This document shows, piece after piece, positions 16,368 through 24,588 of a stretch of 64,000 nucleotides of DNA (positions within the stretch are counted from its first letter, which is position 1; each line of letters begins with the position of its first letter). This DNA comes from Brucella pseudogrignonensis. Its GTDB lineage: Bacteria > Pseudomonadota > Alphaproteobacteria > Rhizobiales > Rhizobiaceae. The notes beneath the pieces were generated by a model. That model saw only the letters and a program-made list of their open reading frames with translations. It was not told the origin of the DNA and searched no databases. The stretch lies in assembly GCF_032190615.1 (NCBI RefSeq), contig NZ_JAVLAT010000003.1, forward strand, positions 1 to 64,000, in the 5' to 3' direction. Both the position numbers and the translations under genes were made by a program.

Positions 16368-18341
16368 CTAATTTGCGAACATGTCCGCGATCAGCTTTTT
16401 TGCACGCGGAATGGATGCCGGGCTCATGCTGAGTTCGGTCAATCCCATACGAATAAACGCGCCGATCAGTTCTGGCTTGCCTGCTGCTTCACCGCACATG
16501 CCAACCATGATGCCTGCATCGGTGCCGGCTTTAGCCGTCATCTCGATTGCAGCCATCACCGCTGGATGGCTGACATCGTTAAGCTTTGCAACGGTCGGAT
16601 TGAGTCTGTCAGCGGCCATCACATATTGTGTCAGGTCGTTGGTGCCGATGGAGAAGAAAGCAGACTCTTTGGCAAGTTCTCTGGCCGCAAAAACCGCTGC
16701 TGGAGTTTCGATCATCACACCAAGATCGACTTCAGCATAGGCTTTGCCTTCATTCTTAAGTTCGGCGGCACATTCTGCGATCAGGCGTTTTGTCGCCCGA
16801 ATTTCTTCGACATCCGAAATCATCGGCAACATCACTTTGAGATTGCCGTTGACAGCTGCGCGCAACAGTGCACGGAGCTGAGGCTTGAATATATCCGGGC
16901 GGTCGAGACACATGCGAATGCCGCGCCAGCCGAGGAACGGGTTTTCTTCCTCCGGAAACTCAATCCCCGCAATCGGCTTGTCGCCACCAATATCGAGCGT
17001 GCGAACGATCACGGAGTTCGGTGCAAAAGCTTTCAGAAGTGCGGTATAAGTTTCGGTCTGCATATCCTCGGACGGCAGATGAATATGCTTCATGAACAGA
17101 AGTTCGGTGCGAAACAGTCCAACACCCATGGCTCCGGATTCAAGTGCAATGTCGATTTCTTCCAGCGCACCCATATTGGCTGCGACTTCTATGATGGTAC
17201 CGTCAGCACGACGCGGCGTGATGCTACGGTAGGCATCCAGTGCCTGCTTTTCCTGTAAAGCTTTGGAAATGCGCGCTTCGATCTCGGTGCGGGTAGCCTC
17301 GTCTGGATCGGAGTGAACGATGCCAAAACTTCCATCGACTGCTACCGTTTTCGCGGTCTTGAGCTGTTGAACAGCACTGCCAAGACCCAGAACCGCAGGA
17401 ATGCCATGCGTGCGTGCGATGATAGCGACATGCGATGTGGCGCCACCATGTCCGCAAACGACGCCTTTGATTTTCTTGAGTGGTGCACGTGCCAGATCCC
17501 ACGCACCAATATCCTCGGCTATCAGAACAGAACCGTCCGGGAGTTCTTCCAGGTTGATGTCGTCTTTGCCAAGCAGAGCTAGACAAATCTGGCGGCTGAC
17601 AGCGTGCACATCATCCGCGCGTGCATTGAGATATGGATCATCGAGTGCTGCAAATTGCCCGGCTACGGTTGAGGCGGCGGCAAGCATTGACGAAATCGCA
17701 TCGAGACCACCACGAATAAGCCCGAGCGCCTCGTCAGTCAGGCTGTCATCGGCTGCAATGTCTTTCAAGGCCGCAATAATGCCACGGTCAGCATCGGCGA
17801 GATTACCGCTTGCAAGCGAGGTATCCATGCGATGCTGCACGGTTGCGATTGCCGATTTGAAATGTTCGATCTCCGCATCAATTTCCGATGCTGAAAGTTG
17901 TCTGCCCGAAGGCTTGATTTCTTCTGGAAAAAATGGAAATGCCGTGCCCAGTGAAATACCTTCGCTGGCTCCAACGCCCTTAATCTGACCGGCAGGCAGT
18001 TCGATCGAAAGCGCGGGTTGAGGCGCAGTCGAAGGTGTGGCTTCCGCTTTGGGTGCAGGGGCAGGGGCAGTGGTTTCTTCAATCCCTGCCTGCGGATTTT
18101 CCAGATAGCCGATCAGGGCCTCAATGGCCTCAATCGCATCCGCTCCATTGGCACGAACGGTCACTTCATCAAGCTCTTTCACGCCAAGCAACATCAGCTT
18201 GACGGAGCTTTTGGCACTGACGCTTTTTCCGGCTTTGGCGATTTCAATATCGCTTTCAAAGCCCTTGGCCAGTTTAACGAAGCGCGTGGCAGGGCGCGCA
18301 TGCAGCCCTTCATGCACCCGGACGATTGTCGAGCGTTCCAT
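16368..18341 (-). CDS. HPr-Enzyme I fusion (phosphoenolpyruvate-protein phosphotransferase)
   Basis: A protein of 657 residues joining two general PTS proteins. The N-terminal HPr (about 1-88) has the phospho-histidine H14 in EGLHARPATRF, and KSS at 44-46 at the regulatory-serine position. A Pro/Ala-rich linker (about 90-115) leads to Enzyme I, with its phospho-histidine H304 in GGATSHVAIIARTHG, the PEP-binding barrel (VIVRTLDIGGDKP, NPFLGWRGIRM) and SIGTNDLTQY. It takes phosphate from PEP and delivers it to IIA proteins. As last gene of the gutM-srlA-srlE-srlB-ptsI operon it probably energises both the Srl-type and the Gat-type permeases. Alphaproteobacteria usually have only the regulatory nitrogen PTS, so a dedicated fusion points to true sugar transport. 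Confidence 0.93.
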   Translation of the reverse strand: MERSTIVRVHEGLHARPATRFVKLAKGFESDIEIAKAGKSVSAKSSVKLMLLGVKELDEVTVRANGADAIEAIEALIGYLENPQAGIEETTAPAPAPKAEATPSTAPQPALSIELPAGQIKGVGASEGISLGTAFPFFPEEIKPSGRQLSASEIDAEIEHFKSAIATVQHRMDTSLASGNLADADRGIIAALKDIAADDSLTDEALGLIRGGLDAISSMLAAASTVAGQFAALDDPYLNARADDVHAVSRQICLALLGKDDINLEELPDGSVLIAEDIGAWDLARAPLKKIKGVVCGHGGATSHVAIIARTHGIPAVLGLGSAVQQLKTAKTVAVDGSFGIVHSDPDEATRTEIEARISKALQEKQALDAYRSITPRRADGTIIEVAANMGALEEIDIALESGAMGVGLFRTELLFMKHIHLPSEDMQTETYTALLKAFAPNSVIVRTLDIGGDKPIAGIEFPEEENPFLGWRGIRMCLDRPDIFKPQLRALLRAAVNGNLKVMLPMISDVEEIRATKRLIAECAAELKNEGKAYAEVDLGVMIETPAAVFAARELAKESAFFSIGTNDLTQYVMAADRLNPTVAKLNDVSHPAVMAAIEMTAKAGTDAGIMVGMCGEAAGKPELIGAFIRMGLTELSMSPASIPRAKKLIADMFAN

Positions 18342-18449
18342 GTCTATAGCCTCAAATCAACAGATGAAACAATTCCAGCGTCCGGGACTTTGATAATCAT
18401 TCCAATAGTCTGTTTAGAACATAATTTTAGATGAGAGAGCAATCAGCCC

Positions 18450-18830
18450 TCAGCCGCCGATGGTGATAATCTGGCCTTCTTTCAGGGCCGCGACAAGGTC
18501 TTCTCCGGCTATTTCACTCGCGCAGATTTCTCCCGGGCGATCAGTTGAGGTCGCGCCTGTGAAAGAGATGACGACATGTCCGATCTCACGCACTTTTTGC
18601 CAGGCACTTTCGCCTACGGCTGTAATTTCTGCAGTGACCGAGCCAATGGCAATCTTAGCGCCAACAGCCGGAGCTGATGTTTCAGGCCCTTCTTCCACAA
18701 CGTGAAGAACAGAAACTTCTGCCAGTTCAGGTGGCGAGCCATCAGCAAACAGGATGAGAACGCCGCCTTCAGCGAGATCTGCTACTTCCGGGCCGATTGC
18801 GGAGATCCGCGTTTTCAGATGTATCGACAT
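18450..18830 (-). CDS. srlB: PTS glucitol/sorbitol-type EIIA
   Basis: A 126-residue IIA-Gut protein. H43 in VSVLHVVEEG is the likely phosphorylated residue. The C-terminal TDRPGEICASEIAG and the short final beta region (GQIITIGG) are family hallmarks. The open frame goes back to 18929; ATG 18830 (MSIHLKTRISAIG) is chosen from the family N-terminus and an AAAGGA ahead of it. It is separated from srlE by a 122-bp gap containing a hairpin. It carries phosphate from the HPr-EI fusion, encoded 108 bp downstream, to SrlE. Confidence 0.9.
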   Translation of the reverse strand: MSIHLKTRISAIGPEVADLAEGGVLILFADGSPPELAEVSVLHVVEEGPETSAPAVGAKIAIGSVTAEITAVGESAWQKVREIGHVVISFTGATSTDRPGEICASEIAGEDLVAALKEGQIITIGG

Positions 18831-18915
18831 AGAGGCGGTCCTTTCTTTTGGTATGGTCATTCGATGCCTGAGGGAGCCGATCAGAAACATCGATACTGTA
18901 AATGTCTGGAAAATT

Positions 18916-18944
18916 GCCTGCCGCCGCATTTTGCTGCGGCAGGC
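18916..18944. repeat. Intercistronic hairpin in the srl operon
   Basis: A 9-bp perfect stem (GCCTGCCGC / GCGGCAGGC) with an 11-base loop in the srlE-srlB gap. Without a U-run on the transcribed minus strand it is more likely an mRNA-stabilising or attenuating structure than a full terminator. Confidence 0.6.
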
Positions 18945-18952
18945 TTAGAGTT

Positions 18953-19942
18953 TTAAAGTACTGCGATGCTGACGAGCCATGCGATCAGAACTGAAACAGG
19001 TCCCATGATCTGTCGGCTGATCAGGACTGCCGGAACACCGATTTCAATTGTCTTTGGCTTTGCTTCTCCAAGCGCCAGACCAACCGGCACGAAGTCACAA
19101 CCCACCTGTGCGTTATAGGCAAACAGTGCTGGCAGGGCCATCGCGGGCGCAATTGTTCCGTTGGCGATTTGTGGGCCGATAATCGCGACACCAATAACCT
19201 GTGCAATGACCGCACCTGGTCCAAGAATTGGCGAGAGAAACGGCAAGCCACAGATTGCTGACAGAACAAGCAACCCAACAATGTTATTGGCAAGCGGTCC
19301 CAGCGGCTGCGCAAGAATGTCGCCGATACCTGTGTAGAGAATCAGGCCGATCAACATCGTTACGAATGCCATGAATGGCAAAACGTTACGGATAACCTGA
19401 TCAATTGTGCGGCGACCGGCCTGGAAGAAGATGCCAACAACGCGGCCCATCACGCGACCTATGCCGCTGATAAGGCCGACAATGCCGCCTTCGCTCGGAA
19501 GGTCAAGCGGAGCAGGCGCTTCTTCTTCCTGTGCGGCTGCAGCAGCAGGTGTTGCTGGGGCCGATCCATCTGCGGGAACGATATTCTCTGGCTTTACACC
19601 TGAAACATAAATGTCCTCGGTAATGAATTGTGCCAGAGGGCCGGATTGTCCAACCGGCGTAATGTTCACCGTTGGAATGCGTTTGCGTGGATAAACACCG
19701 CAGCGCGCTGTGCCTCCGCAATCGACAACCACAACGGCCATTTCGCTTTCGATTGGCGGTGAGCGGAAACCATCAACGGCCTCAGCTCCCGTTAGTTCGG
19801 CAATCTGACGTGCAAGCGGGTGAATGCCACCACCTGTGACAGAAACCACCTTGTTGCGCTGTTCGGTCGGCTGAATGACGAGTGGACCACCCCAGCCATT
19901 CGAGCCGCGGGAAATCTTAACTGCCTTATAGGTCTTTACCAT
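18953..19942 (-). CDS. srlE: PTS glucitol/sorbitol-type EIIBC
   Basis: A protein of 329 residues. The N-terminal IIB domain (about 1-120) holds the phospho-cysteine C75 in VDCGGTARCGVYPRK. After an Ala/Pro/Glu-rich linker (about 120-150) comes a membrane IIC part (QAGRRTIDQVIRNVLPFM, then several hydrophobic helices to the C-terminus). It binds and phosphorylates the polyol together with SrlA. A 21-bp gap separates it from srlA, and GGGAGGACGAC precedes the ATG. Length and order are normal for SrlE. The family is named for sorbitol, but no sorbitol-6-phosphate dehydrogenase is found here, so the substrate is uncertain. Confidence 0.92.
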   Translation of the reverse strand: MVKTYKAVKISRGSNGWGGPLVIQPTEQRNKVVSVTGGGIHPLARQIAELTGAEAVDGFRSPPIESEMAVVVVDCGGTARCGVYPRKRIPTVNITPVGQSGPLAQFITEDIYVSGVKPENIVPADGSAPATPAAAAAQEEEAPAPLDLPSEGGIVGLISGIGRVMGRVVGIFFQAGRRTIDQVIRNVLPFMAFVTMLIGLILYTGIGDILAQPLGPLANNIVGLLVLSAICGLPFLSPILGPGAVIAQVIGVAIIGPQIANGTIAPAMALPALFAYNAQVGCDFVPVGLALGEAKPKTIEIGVPAVLISRQIMGPVSVLIAWLVSIAVL

Positions 19943-19963
19943 GTCGTCCTCCCCAATACCCGC

Positions 19964-20749
19964 TTAAAGTTCGATGCCTTGACGCCGCGCCATAATGGCG
20001 GTGATGCGTTCTGTGAGCATACCCTTAAGGAGGATCACCAGGAGGCCAACAATGGCGTACCAAATGGCGACGCTGATGTGATAACCTGCCGGAACCGCGC
20101 CCTTCTTCTCCAGTTCGAGAAGTGCGACGAGCACACCGCCCCAGACAAAATATTCACCTGGATTGATATGCGGGAAGAGACCCAGTGGCGGATGAACATA
20201 AGACACAGCCGCGTCATAGAAGGCAGGCTTGTATTTCTCGTCCAGAAATGAACCGAAGGTATAAGCCATTGGGTTGGTCAGGAAGAACACAGCCAGCACG
20301 GGCAGAACCGTATAGCGGGTAAGCGCGATACGTCCCGCATTGCGTGCGATGCCGTGGACACGCTTTTCGCCGACCAGTTCAGTGACGGCGTAAAACGCGG
20401 TCATCAGCACGACGAGTGTCGGGATGATGCCGGTTACAAATCCGGCAAAAACTTCGCCGCCCTTCTGGAAGACGCCAATAAAGTGTTTGCCGATTGAAGC
20501 CAGCCAGCCGAGCTGTTCTTCCTGTGCGACGTTCTGCAAACGCTCCTTGAACTGGTCAACAGAAATTCCGCTGCTGCCGGCATCTGCGGGTGCGGTGGTG
20601 GTTGCTTGTGCAAGCTGCAGCAAGTCATTTCCTGCATGCTCTGCGGCGTGTTTGCCATGCAGAGCGGCATCGGAAATCATGCTGCCAGCCATATGTATAG
20701 ATTGCATTGTTGCGTCGGCATGTTGTGCCAACATCGACACTATCGACAT
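19964..20749 (-). CDS. srlA: PTS glucitol/sorbitol-type EIIC2
   Basis: A membrane component of about 261 residues with the family core (GKHFIGVFQKGGEVF, PTLVVLMTAFYAVTELVG, PLGLFPHINPGEYFVWGG). The start at 20749 is chosen because GGAGGAAAA sits directly ahead; the open frame extends to 20779. The first ~80 residues before the core form a hydrophilic, Ala-rich leader (MSIVSMLAQHADATMQSIHM), longer than in enterobacterial SrlA. It pairs with SrlE to form the permease. It lies 37 bp downstream of gutM. Confidence 0.9.
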   Translation of the reverse strand: MSIVSMLAQHADATMQSIHMAGSMISDAALHGKHAAEHAGNDLLQLAQATTTAPADAGSSGISVDQFKERLQNVAQEEQLGWLASIGKHFIGVFQKGGEVFAGFVTGIIPTLVVLMTAFYAVTELVGEKRVHGIARNAGRIALTRYTVLPVLAVFFLTNPMAYTFGSFLDEKYKPAFYDAAVSYVHPPLGLFPHINPGEYFVWGGVLVALLELEKKGAVPAGYHISVAIWYAIVGLLVILLKGMLTERITAIMARRQGIEL

Positions 20750-20786
20750 TTTTCCTCCTCGATTGCTTGTTTGAGGCAAGCAACTC

Positions 20787-21218
20787 CTATGCTCCCACTG
20801 CCCTCAGACCTTCGAGCTCGATCCCATCGGACTGTTCTCGTATGCGACCGATCTGCTCCATAGCCTGTTTCGCGGCAGCAACCACTTCAGGCGTTCCTTC
20901 TCCAATTGCCGGATTGTCCGGTAATTCGTTGAGGTGCATTCCCTCAAAGCCTTCGCGGCGGCTGAATTTCGCAAAAACCGTCCGTCCGCTCATTTGCAGG
21001 AAACGCCGCACCACAAGGTTGCGGTCGACAACGATTAGCACGATGACCCCTTTTCCAAAGCGTCCGCGAATATGTCCTGCACCAACAAAGCCGTCTGAAT
21101 ATTTCGAAGTGATGCCCTTCATCACATCGGAATAGTGGCGCATCTGGAACCAGACGCCGAGCGCCTGAAAGCCCCACAGCAAAGCAAGCGCCAGCAAGGC
21201 CCATTGCCAGATAGCCAT
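20787..21218 (-). CDS. gutM: GutM-family protein
   Basis: A protein of 143 residues with one N-terminal membrane helix (MAIWQWALLALALLWGFQAL), then a cytoplasmic domain (GRFGKGVIVLIVVDRNLVV, RTVFAKFSRREGFEGM). In E. coli GutM (SrlM) is an activator of the sorbitol operon; how the membrane-anchored form works is not clear. ATG 21218 follows GGAGGAGATCAGAT. First gene of the five-gene minus-strand operon, with a shared-motif site 65-80 bp upstream. Here it may act with the SorC protein rather than with a SrlR. Confidence 0.85.
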   Translation of the reverse strand: MAIWQWALLALALLWGFQALGVWFQMRHYSDVMKGITSKYSDGFVGAGHIRGRFGKGVIVLIVVDRNLVVRRFLQMSGRTVFAKFSRREGFEGMHLNELPDNPAIGEGTPEVVAAAKQAMEQIGRIREQSDGIELEGLRAVGA

Positions 21219-21282
21219 ATCTGATCTCCTCCCACGAAGCACGAACGGGATATTTTTCTGTGTTCGTCTTTCATCAATTAGA

Positions 21283-21298
21283 GAACATTTGTCTTCTA
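21283..21298 (+). promoter_or_regulatory. Putative operator, GAACATTTGTCTTCTA
   Basis: Identical at 15 of 16 positions to the site at 9415. It lies in the divergent region between gutM (minus strand) and the unknown gene at 21403 (plus strand), so it could control both. The AT-rich stretch 21299-21350 next to it is a plausible promoter region. Confidence 0.5.
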
Positions 21299-21402
21299 GA
21301 ATGTCAATATGTATAATTTTTGTGATAATTAGATGCGAATGAAGACTGACATTTCAATCGGTTTGGCATAATGTCATGTGCAAACGGGAGATCGCTCGCA
21401 GC

Positions 21403-22038
21403 ATGGACTTGTTACTCAGAGAACAAATGACATCAATGCCGGATTTGCGCCATCGTTTGCGTCAGCTGCGTTGGTTCAGGGCGACATTTCGCAAGCATGC
21501 CAGTCTGTTGCATGAGCTTTATGGTGTTGAATACTATATCGATGAAAAGAAGCTCACTGAGGCGTTTCTGAATTGGGTCGAGCTGGTCGAGCAGAATAAG
21601 CGTTTTGCCCAGGTGGACCGCAAGGATTTCATCACATTCGCTGCAGGTCTTGTGTTGCGCGAGCTGATCCGCTTGTCGCCCGCGAAGGTCATTTCACAGC
21701 CGAAGCATCCCGAAGGCGATTCTGCACGCCTTTACGAGATCGTCAGCTTTTGGCCGGAAGGTTTTCTCTACACCAATTACTGTATCTGTGCGATTGCTGC
21801 CGTTCAGGAGCAAGAGTTTGGCACGGTGCCCAATATTGACCAGTGCGCCGATGAACTGCGGACATGGTGGTCTTACAAAGAAAACGTCTCGGAAATGCCA
21901 GGCTATGCAATTGCGTTTCTCGATAAGTTTCTTGGCAGTGAACCGAACTGGATCATGCCGGATTTGGCTTCGGCGCGTGCTGCGGTGAAACGCGCCCTTG
22001 GGAAAAGCAATCCGGTTATCAAGATACAGATGAACTAG
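21403..22038 (+). CDS. Unrecognised protein divergent from the srl-type operon
   Basis: About 211 residues from the ATG at 21403, preceded by CGGGAG; an in-frame ATG at 21376 is also possible. No family is recognised. It appears soluble and largely helical, with a basic N-terminus (LRHRLRQLRWFRATFRKH) and a conserved-looking aromatic patch (LYEIVSFWPEGFLYTNYC, then ELRTWWSYKENV). No signal peptide or membrane segment is seen. It is divergent from gutM and shares its upstream region, so expression is probably tied to the PTS. Like the gene at 15530 it is an orphan within an otherwise coherent pathway island. It might be a missing enzyme or a sensor, but nothing in the sequence decides. Confidence 0.7.
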   Translation: MDLLLREQMTSMPDLRHRLRQLRWFRATFRKHASLLHELYGVEYYIDEKKLTEAFLNWVELVEQNKRFAQVDRKDFITFAAGLVLRELIRLSPAKVISQPKHPEGDSARLYEIVSFWPEGFLYTNYCICAIAAVQEQEFGTVPNIDQCADELRTWWSYKENVSEMPGYAIAFLDKFLGSEPNWIMPDLASARAAVKRALGKSNPVIKIQMN

Positions 22039-22208
22039 CCATTACCCATTCTTTCTGATGTCTTTGACCTTCTTCGATGCGCTGCTTGAATGTCTGCGTA
22101 AAGGATCGGCTCATCGCGTATCTATGATGGGCAAGACAGCGCCTAAGTGTTTCGCACGGGCTTGAATTTGAATTCTTCACCGGATTCTTATGTGTGGGTA
22201 AATCACCC

Positions 22209-22263
22209 AATCAAAATTCTTACATTTTTCGATAGATAGTCGACAAATGTAAGAATTTTGATT
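22209..22263. repeat. Long perfect inverted repeat (19-bp arms)
   Basis: AATCAAAATTCTTACATTT at 22209-22227 is repeated in inverted form at 22245-22263, with 17 bases between (which also contain TCGA twice). It lies in the 450-bp gap between the gene at 21403 and the ABC operon. The arms are AT-rich and lack a GC core, so a protein-binding site is likelier than a terminator. Apart from this and the 22385 palindrome, 22039-22490 shows no gene. Confidence 0.7.
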
Positions 22264-22384
22264 AACGTGGATATCAAGCTCTGAAAGAAAACGCCAATAA
22301 ACGAAAATCGAAGGGCCAAAAAAGCCGTAAATCCGGGCTTTTTATGCTTCAGGAACAAAAAGTGTTGACAAGCGACAACATACG

Positions 22385-22398
22385 CTGACAAATGTCAG
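22385..22398. promoter_or_regulatory. Putative operator of the ABC operon, CTGACAAATGTCAG
   Basis: A perfect palindrome of 6-bp arms with a 2-base spacer, 93 bp before the first permease gene. The core TGAC-W-AATGTCAG recurs at 29448-29460 ahead of the aldolase gene. The SorC-family protein at 28392 is the likely binder. Confidence 0.5.
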
Positions 22399-22490
22399 GG
22401 TGAGGTGGCGTATATCATCCGGACTGAGAGTCTGAAGAATTGCCGGTTCATCGAAGGGGTGGGAGCCCCTGAATACTGGGAGGAGACGAC

Positions 22491-23477
22491 GTGTCATCTT
22501 ATAGCGTGGATAGGCAGACTGTTTTTCTGCTATTGATCAATTGCGCAGTCCTGGCTGCAGGCGCAGCTTTTGCGGGCACTAATTTCATGGATAGCTATAA
22601 TTTGCAGTCCATGGCCGCTCAGGTGCCAGAGCTTGGTCTGCTCGCGCTGGGTGTGATGCTCGCCATGATCTCGGGAAATGGTGGCATTGATCTTTCGGGT
22701 ATAGCACTTGCCAATCTCGCCGGAATTGTTGCTTTCCTGTTGACTAGAACTCTTATTCCGGTTGCCGATGCACCGCTTCTGTTTTCGTGGACTTTTGCCG
22801 GTCTGGCGCTGGCTGTCGGCCTTATTGGTGGTCTGGTCAATGGCATCATGATCGCCTATGCGCGGCTTACGCCGCTGATTGCGACCCTTGGCACACAGCT
22901 GGTTTTCACAGGCATTGCCGTCTTTCTGACCAATGGATCTGCGATCAGCCTTGGTTATATCGAGCCGCTGGATAATTTCGGCAACATGCCGGTGCTGAGC
23001 ATTCCGATGTGCTTTGCGTTGTTTCTCGCCATTGCCGCTCTTTTGGCTTTTGTTCTCAAATACACACCATTCGGCGTCAAGCTGATGCTGATGGGTAGCA
23101 ATTCGAAAGCTGCGCGTTATGGCGGCATCAACGAAAAGCGCATGCTGCTCTTGACCTACACGATCTGCGGCTTGCTGGCCTCCATCGCGGGGATCATCAT
23201 TGCAGCGCGCAATTCGTCCGTGAAGTGGGATTACGGCGGCTCTTATGTTCTGATCGCTATTCTTATTGCAGTGCTTGGTGGCGTTAAGCCGGAAGGCGGC
23301 TATGGCAAGGTTCTTTGCGTGCTGCTGGCTGCGACTGCACTTCAAATTCTTTCAAGCCTGTTCAACTTCATGAATATTTCCAATTTCTTCCGCGATCTTG
23401 CCTGGGGTGTGCTGCTTCTGGTGCTGCTGGCTTCTGCACGCGTGCATCTGGGCTACTGGTTGCGGTTACGAAGATAA
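22491..23477 (+). CDS. Sugar ABC transporter permease (RbsC type), first of two
   Basis: An inner-membrane permease of 328 residues with about eight to ten hydrophobic helices and the ribose-type signatures SGNGGIDLSGIALANLAG and GGVKPEGGYGKVLCV. The start is GTG at 22491, preceded by TGGGAGGAGACGAC. It is the first gene of an operon encoding permease, binding protein, ATPase, second permease and kinase. Two non-identical permeases probably form a heterodimer, as in Lsr, Rha and similar importers. Direction: import from periplasm to cytoplasm. Confidence 0.9.
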   Translation: MSSYSVDRQTVFLLLINCAVLAAGAAFAGTNFMDSYNLQSMAAQVPELGLLALGVMLAMISGNGGIDLSGIALANLAGIVAFLLTRTLIPVADAPLLFSWTFAGLALAVGLIGGLVNGIMIAYARLTPLIATLGTQLVFTGIAVFLTNGSAISLGYIEPLDNFGNMPVLSIPMCFALFLAIAALLAFVLKYTPFGVKLMLMGSNSKAARYGGINEKRMLLLTYTICGLLASIAGIIIAARNSSVKWDYGGSYVLIAILIAVLGGVKPEGGYGKVLCVLLAATALQILSSLFNFMNISNFFRDLAWGVLLLVLLASARVHLGYWLRLRR

Positions 23478-23565
23478 CCAATTCCCTGATGCCCGGCCGG
23501 AGGAATTTTGCGGGTCATCAGGAATGAAACTCAACAATAAACAGCATTATAATCGGAGGAGAAGC

Positions 23566-24564
23566 ATGCGTATTATTTCCAAACTGGCTGCTTGCACAAT
23601 GCTCGCAGGTGTTGCGATGGCGGGTGTCGCCGTTGCACAGGACAAGCCGACCATCGTGACCGTGGTAAAGGTCACGGGTGAAAACTGGTTCACACGTATG
23701 AATGAGGGCGTTGATGCCTTTGGCAAGGACAACCCAGACGTTAGCGCAAGCCAGGTCGGTCCGGCAAAGGCAGATGCTGCTCAGCAGGCGCGCATTCTGG
23801 AAGATCTCGTTGCAAAGAACGTCTCCGCAATCGCCGTAGTCCCGATGGATCCATCGGCACTGGAAGGCGTGCTTCGTCGTGCAGCGCAGCGTGGCATCAA
23901 GGTCATTGCGCACGAAGGTGACAGCCTGACGAATGTCGATGTCGACATCGAAGCTTTCGACAACAAAGCATTCGGGACGCGCATCAATGAAGCACTTGCG
24001 AATTGCATGGGCAAGTCTGGCAAATGGACCTCGTTCGTAGGTTCGCTGGGTAGCCTCACGCATAATCAGTGGGTTGATGCAGGCGCTGTAAACGCAAAGC
24101 AGTATCCAGATATGGAACTGGTTGCTGAGAAGAATGAATCCTTCAACGACGCCAACAAAGCCTATGAAAAGGCGAAGGAAATTCTGCGTAAATACCCGGA
24201 TATCAAGGGCTTCCAGGGCTCGTCGGCTATCGATGTGATTGGTATCGGCCGCGCTGTTGAAGAAGCTGGTTTGCAGGACAAGACCTGCGTTTATGGCCTT
24301 GGTCTGCCAAAGGATACCGGCCCCTATCTCGAAAGCGGTGCCGTCGATCAGATCTTCTTCTGGGATCCGAAAGACGCGGGCTATGTCATGAACAAGGTCG
24401 CAGATCTGGTTCTCAAGGGTGAGGAAATCAAGGACGGTATGGACCTTGGCGTTCCTGGCTATGAGAAGATGACGGTGATCAAGGGACCGGGCAAGGGCGT
24501 CATCATGCAGGGTCAGGCATGGGTAGACGTGGACAAGTCCAACTACAAGAACTTCCCGTTCTAA
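23566..24564 (+). CDS. Periplasmic sugar-binding protein of an ABC importer (LsrB/RhaS-like)
   Basis: A protein of 332 residues beginning at the ATG at 23566, which follows CGGAGGAGAAGC. The signal peptide MRIISKLAACTMLAGVAMAG ends near AVAQ. The mature part is a type I periplasmic-binding fold, with VVKVTGENWFTRMNEGVDAF, VVPMDPSALEGVLRRA and FQGSSAIDVIGIG. It resembles the LsrB/RhaS branch. This is not evidence for autoinducer-2 uptake, since none of LsrK, LsrF or LsrG is nearby. It captures the substrate for the two permeases. The stronger expression expected of binding proteins fits the stable hairpin after its stop. Confidence 0.9.
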   Translation: MRIISKLAACTMLAGVAMAGVAVAQDKPTIVTVVKVTGENWFTRMNEGVDAFGKDNPDVSASQVGPAKADAAQQARILEDLVAKNVSAIAVVPMDPSALEGVLRRAAQRGIKVIAHEGDSLTNVDVDIEAFDNKAFGTRINEALANCMGKSGKWTSFVGSLGSLTHNQWVDAGAVNAKQYPDMELVAEKNESFNDANKAYEKAKEILRKYPDIKGFQGSSAIDVIGIGRAVEEAGLQDKTCVYGLGLPKDTGPYLESGAVDQIFFWDPKDAGYVMNKVADLVLKGEEIKDGMDLGVPGYEKMTVIKGPGKGVIMQGQAWVDVDKSNYKNFPF

Positions 24565-24588
24565 GAGCGAAGCTGCCTCTGCATACTA

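Noticed and set aside
18417..18431. A fourth operator (GAACATAATTTTAGA) before ptsI
   Set aside because: Only the GAACAT part matches the shared motif, and ptsI appears to be read from the upstream srl operon. The match is too weak to call.
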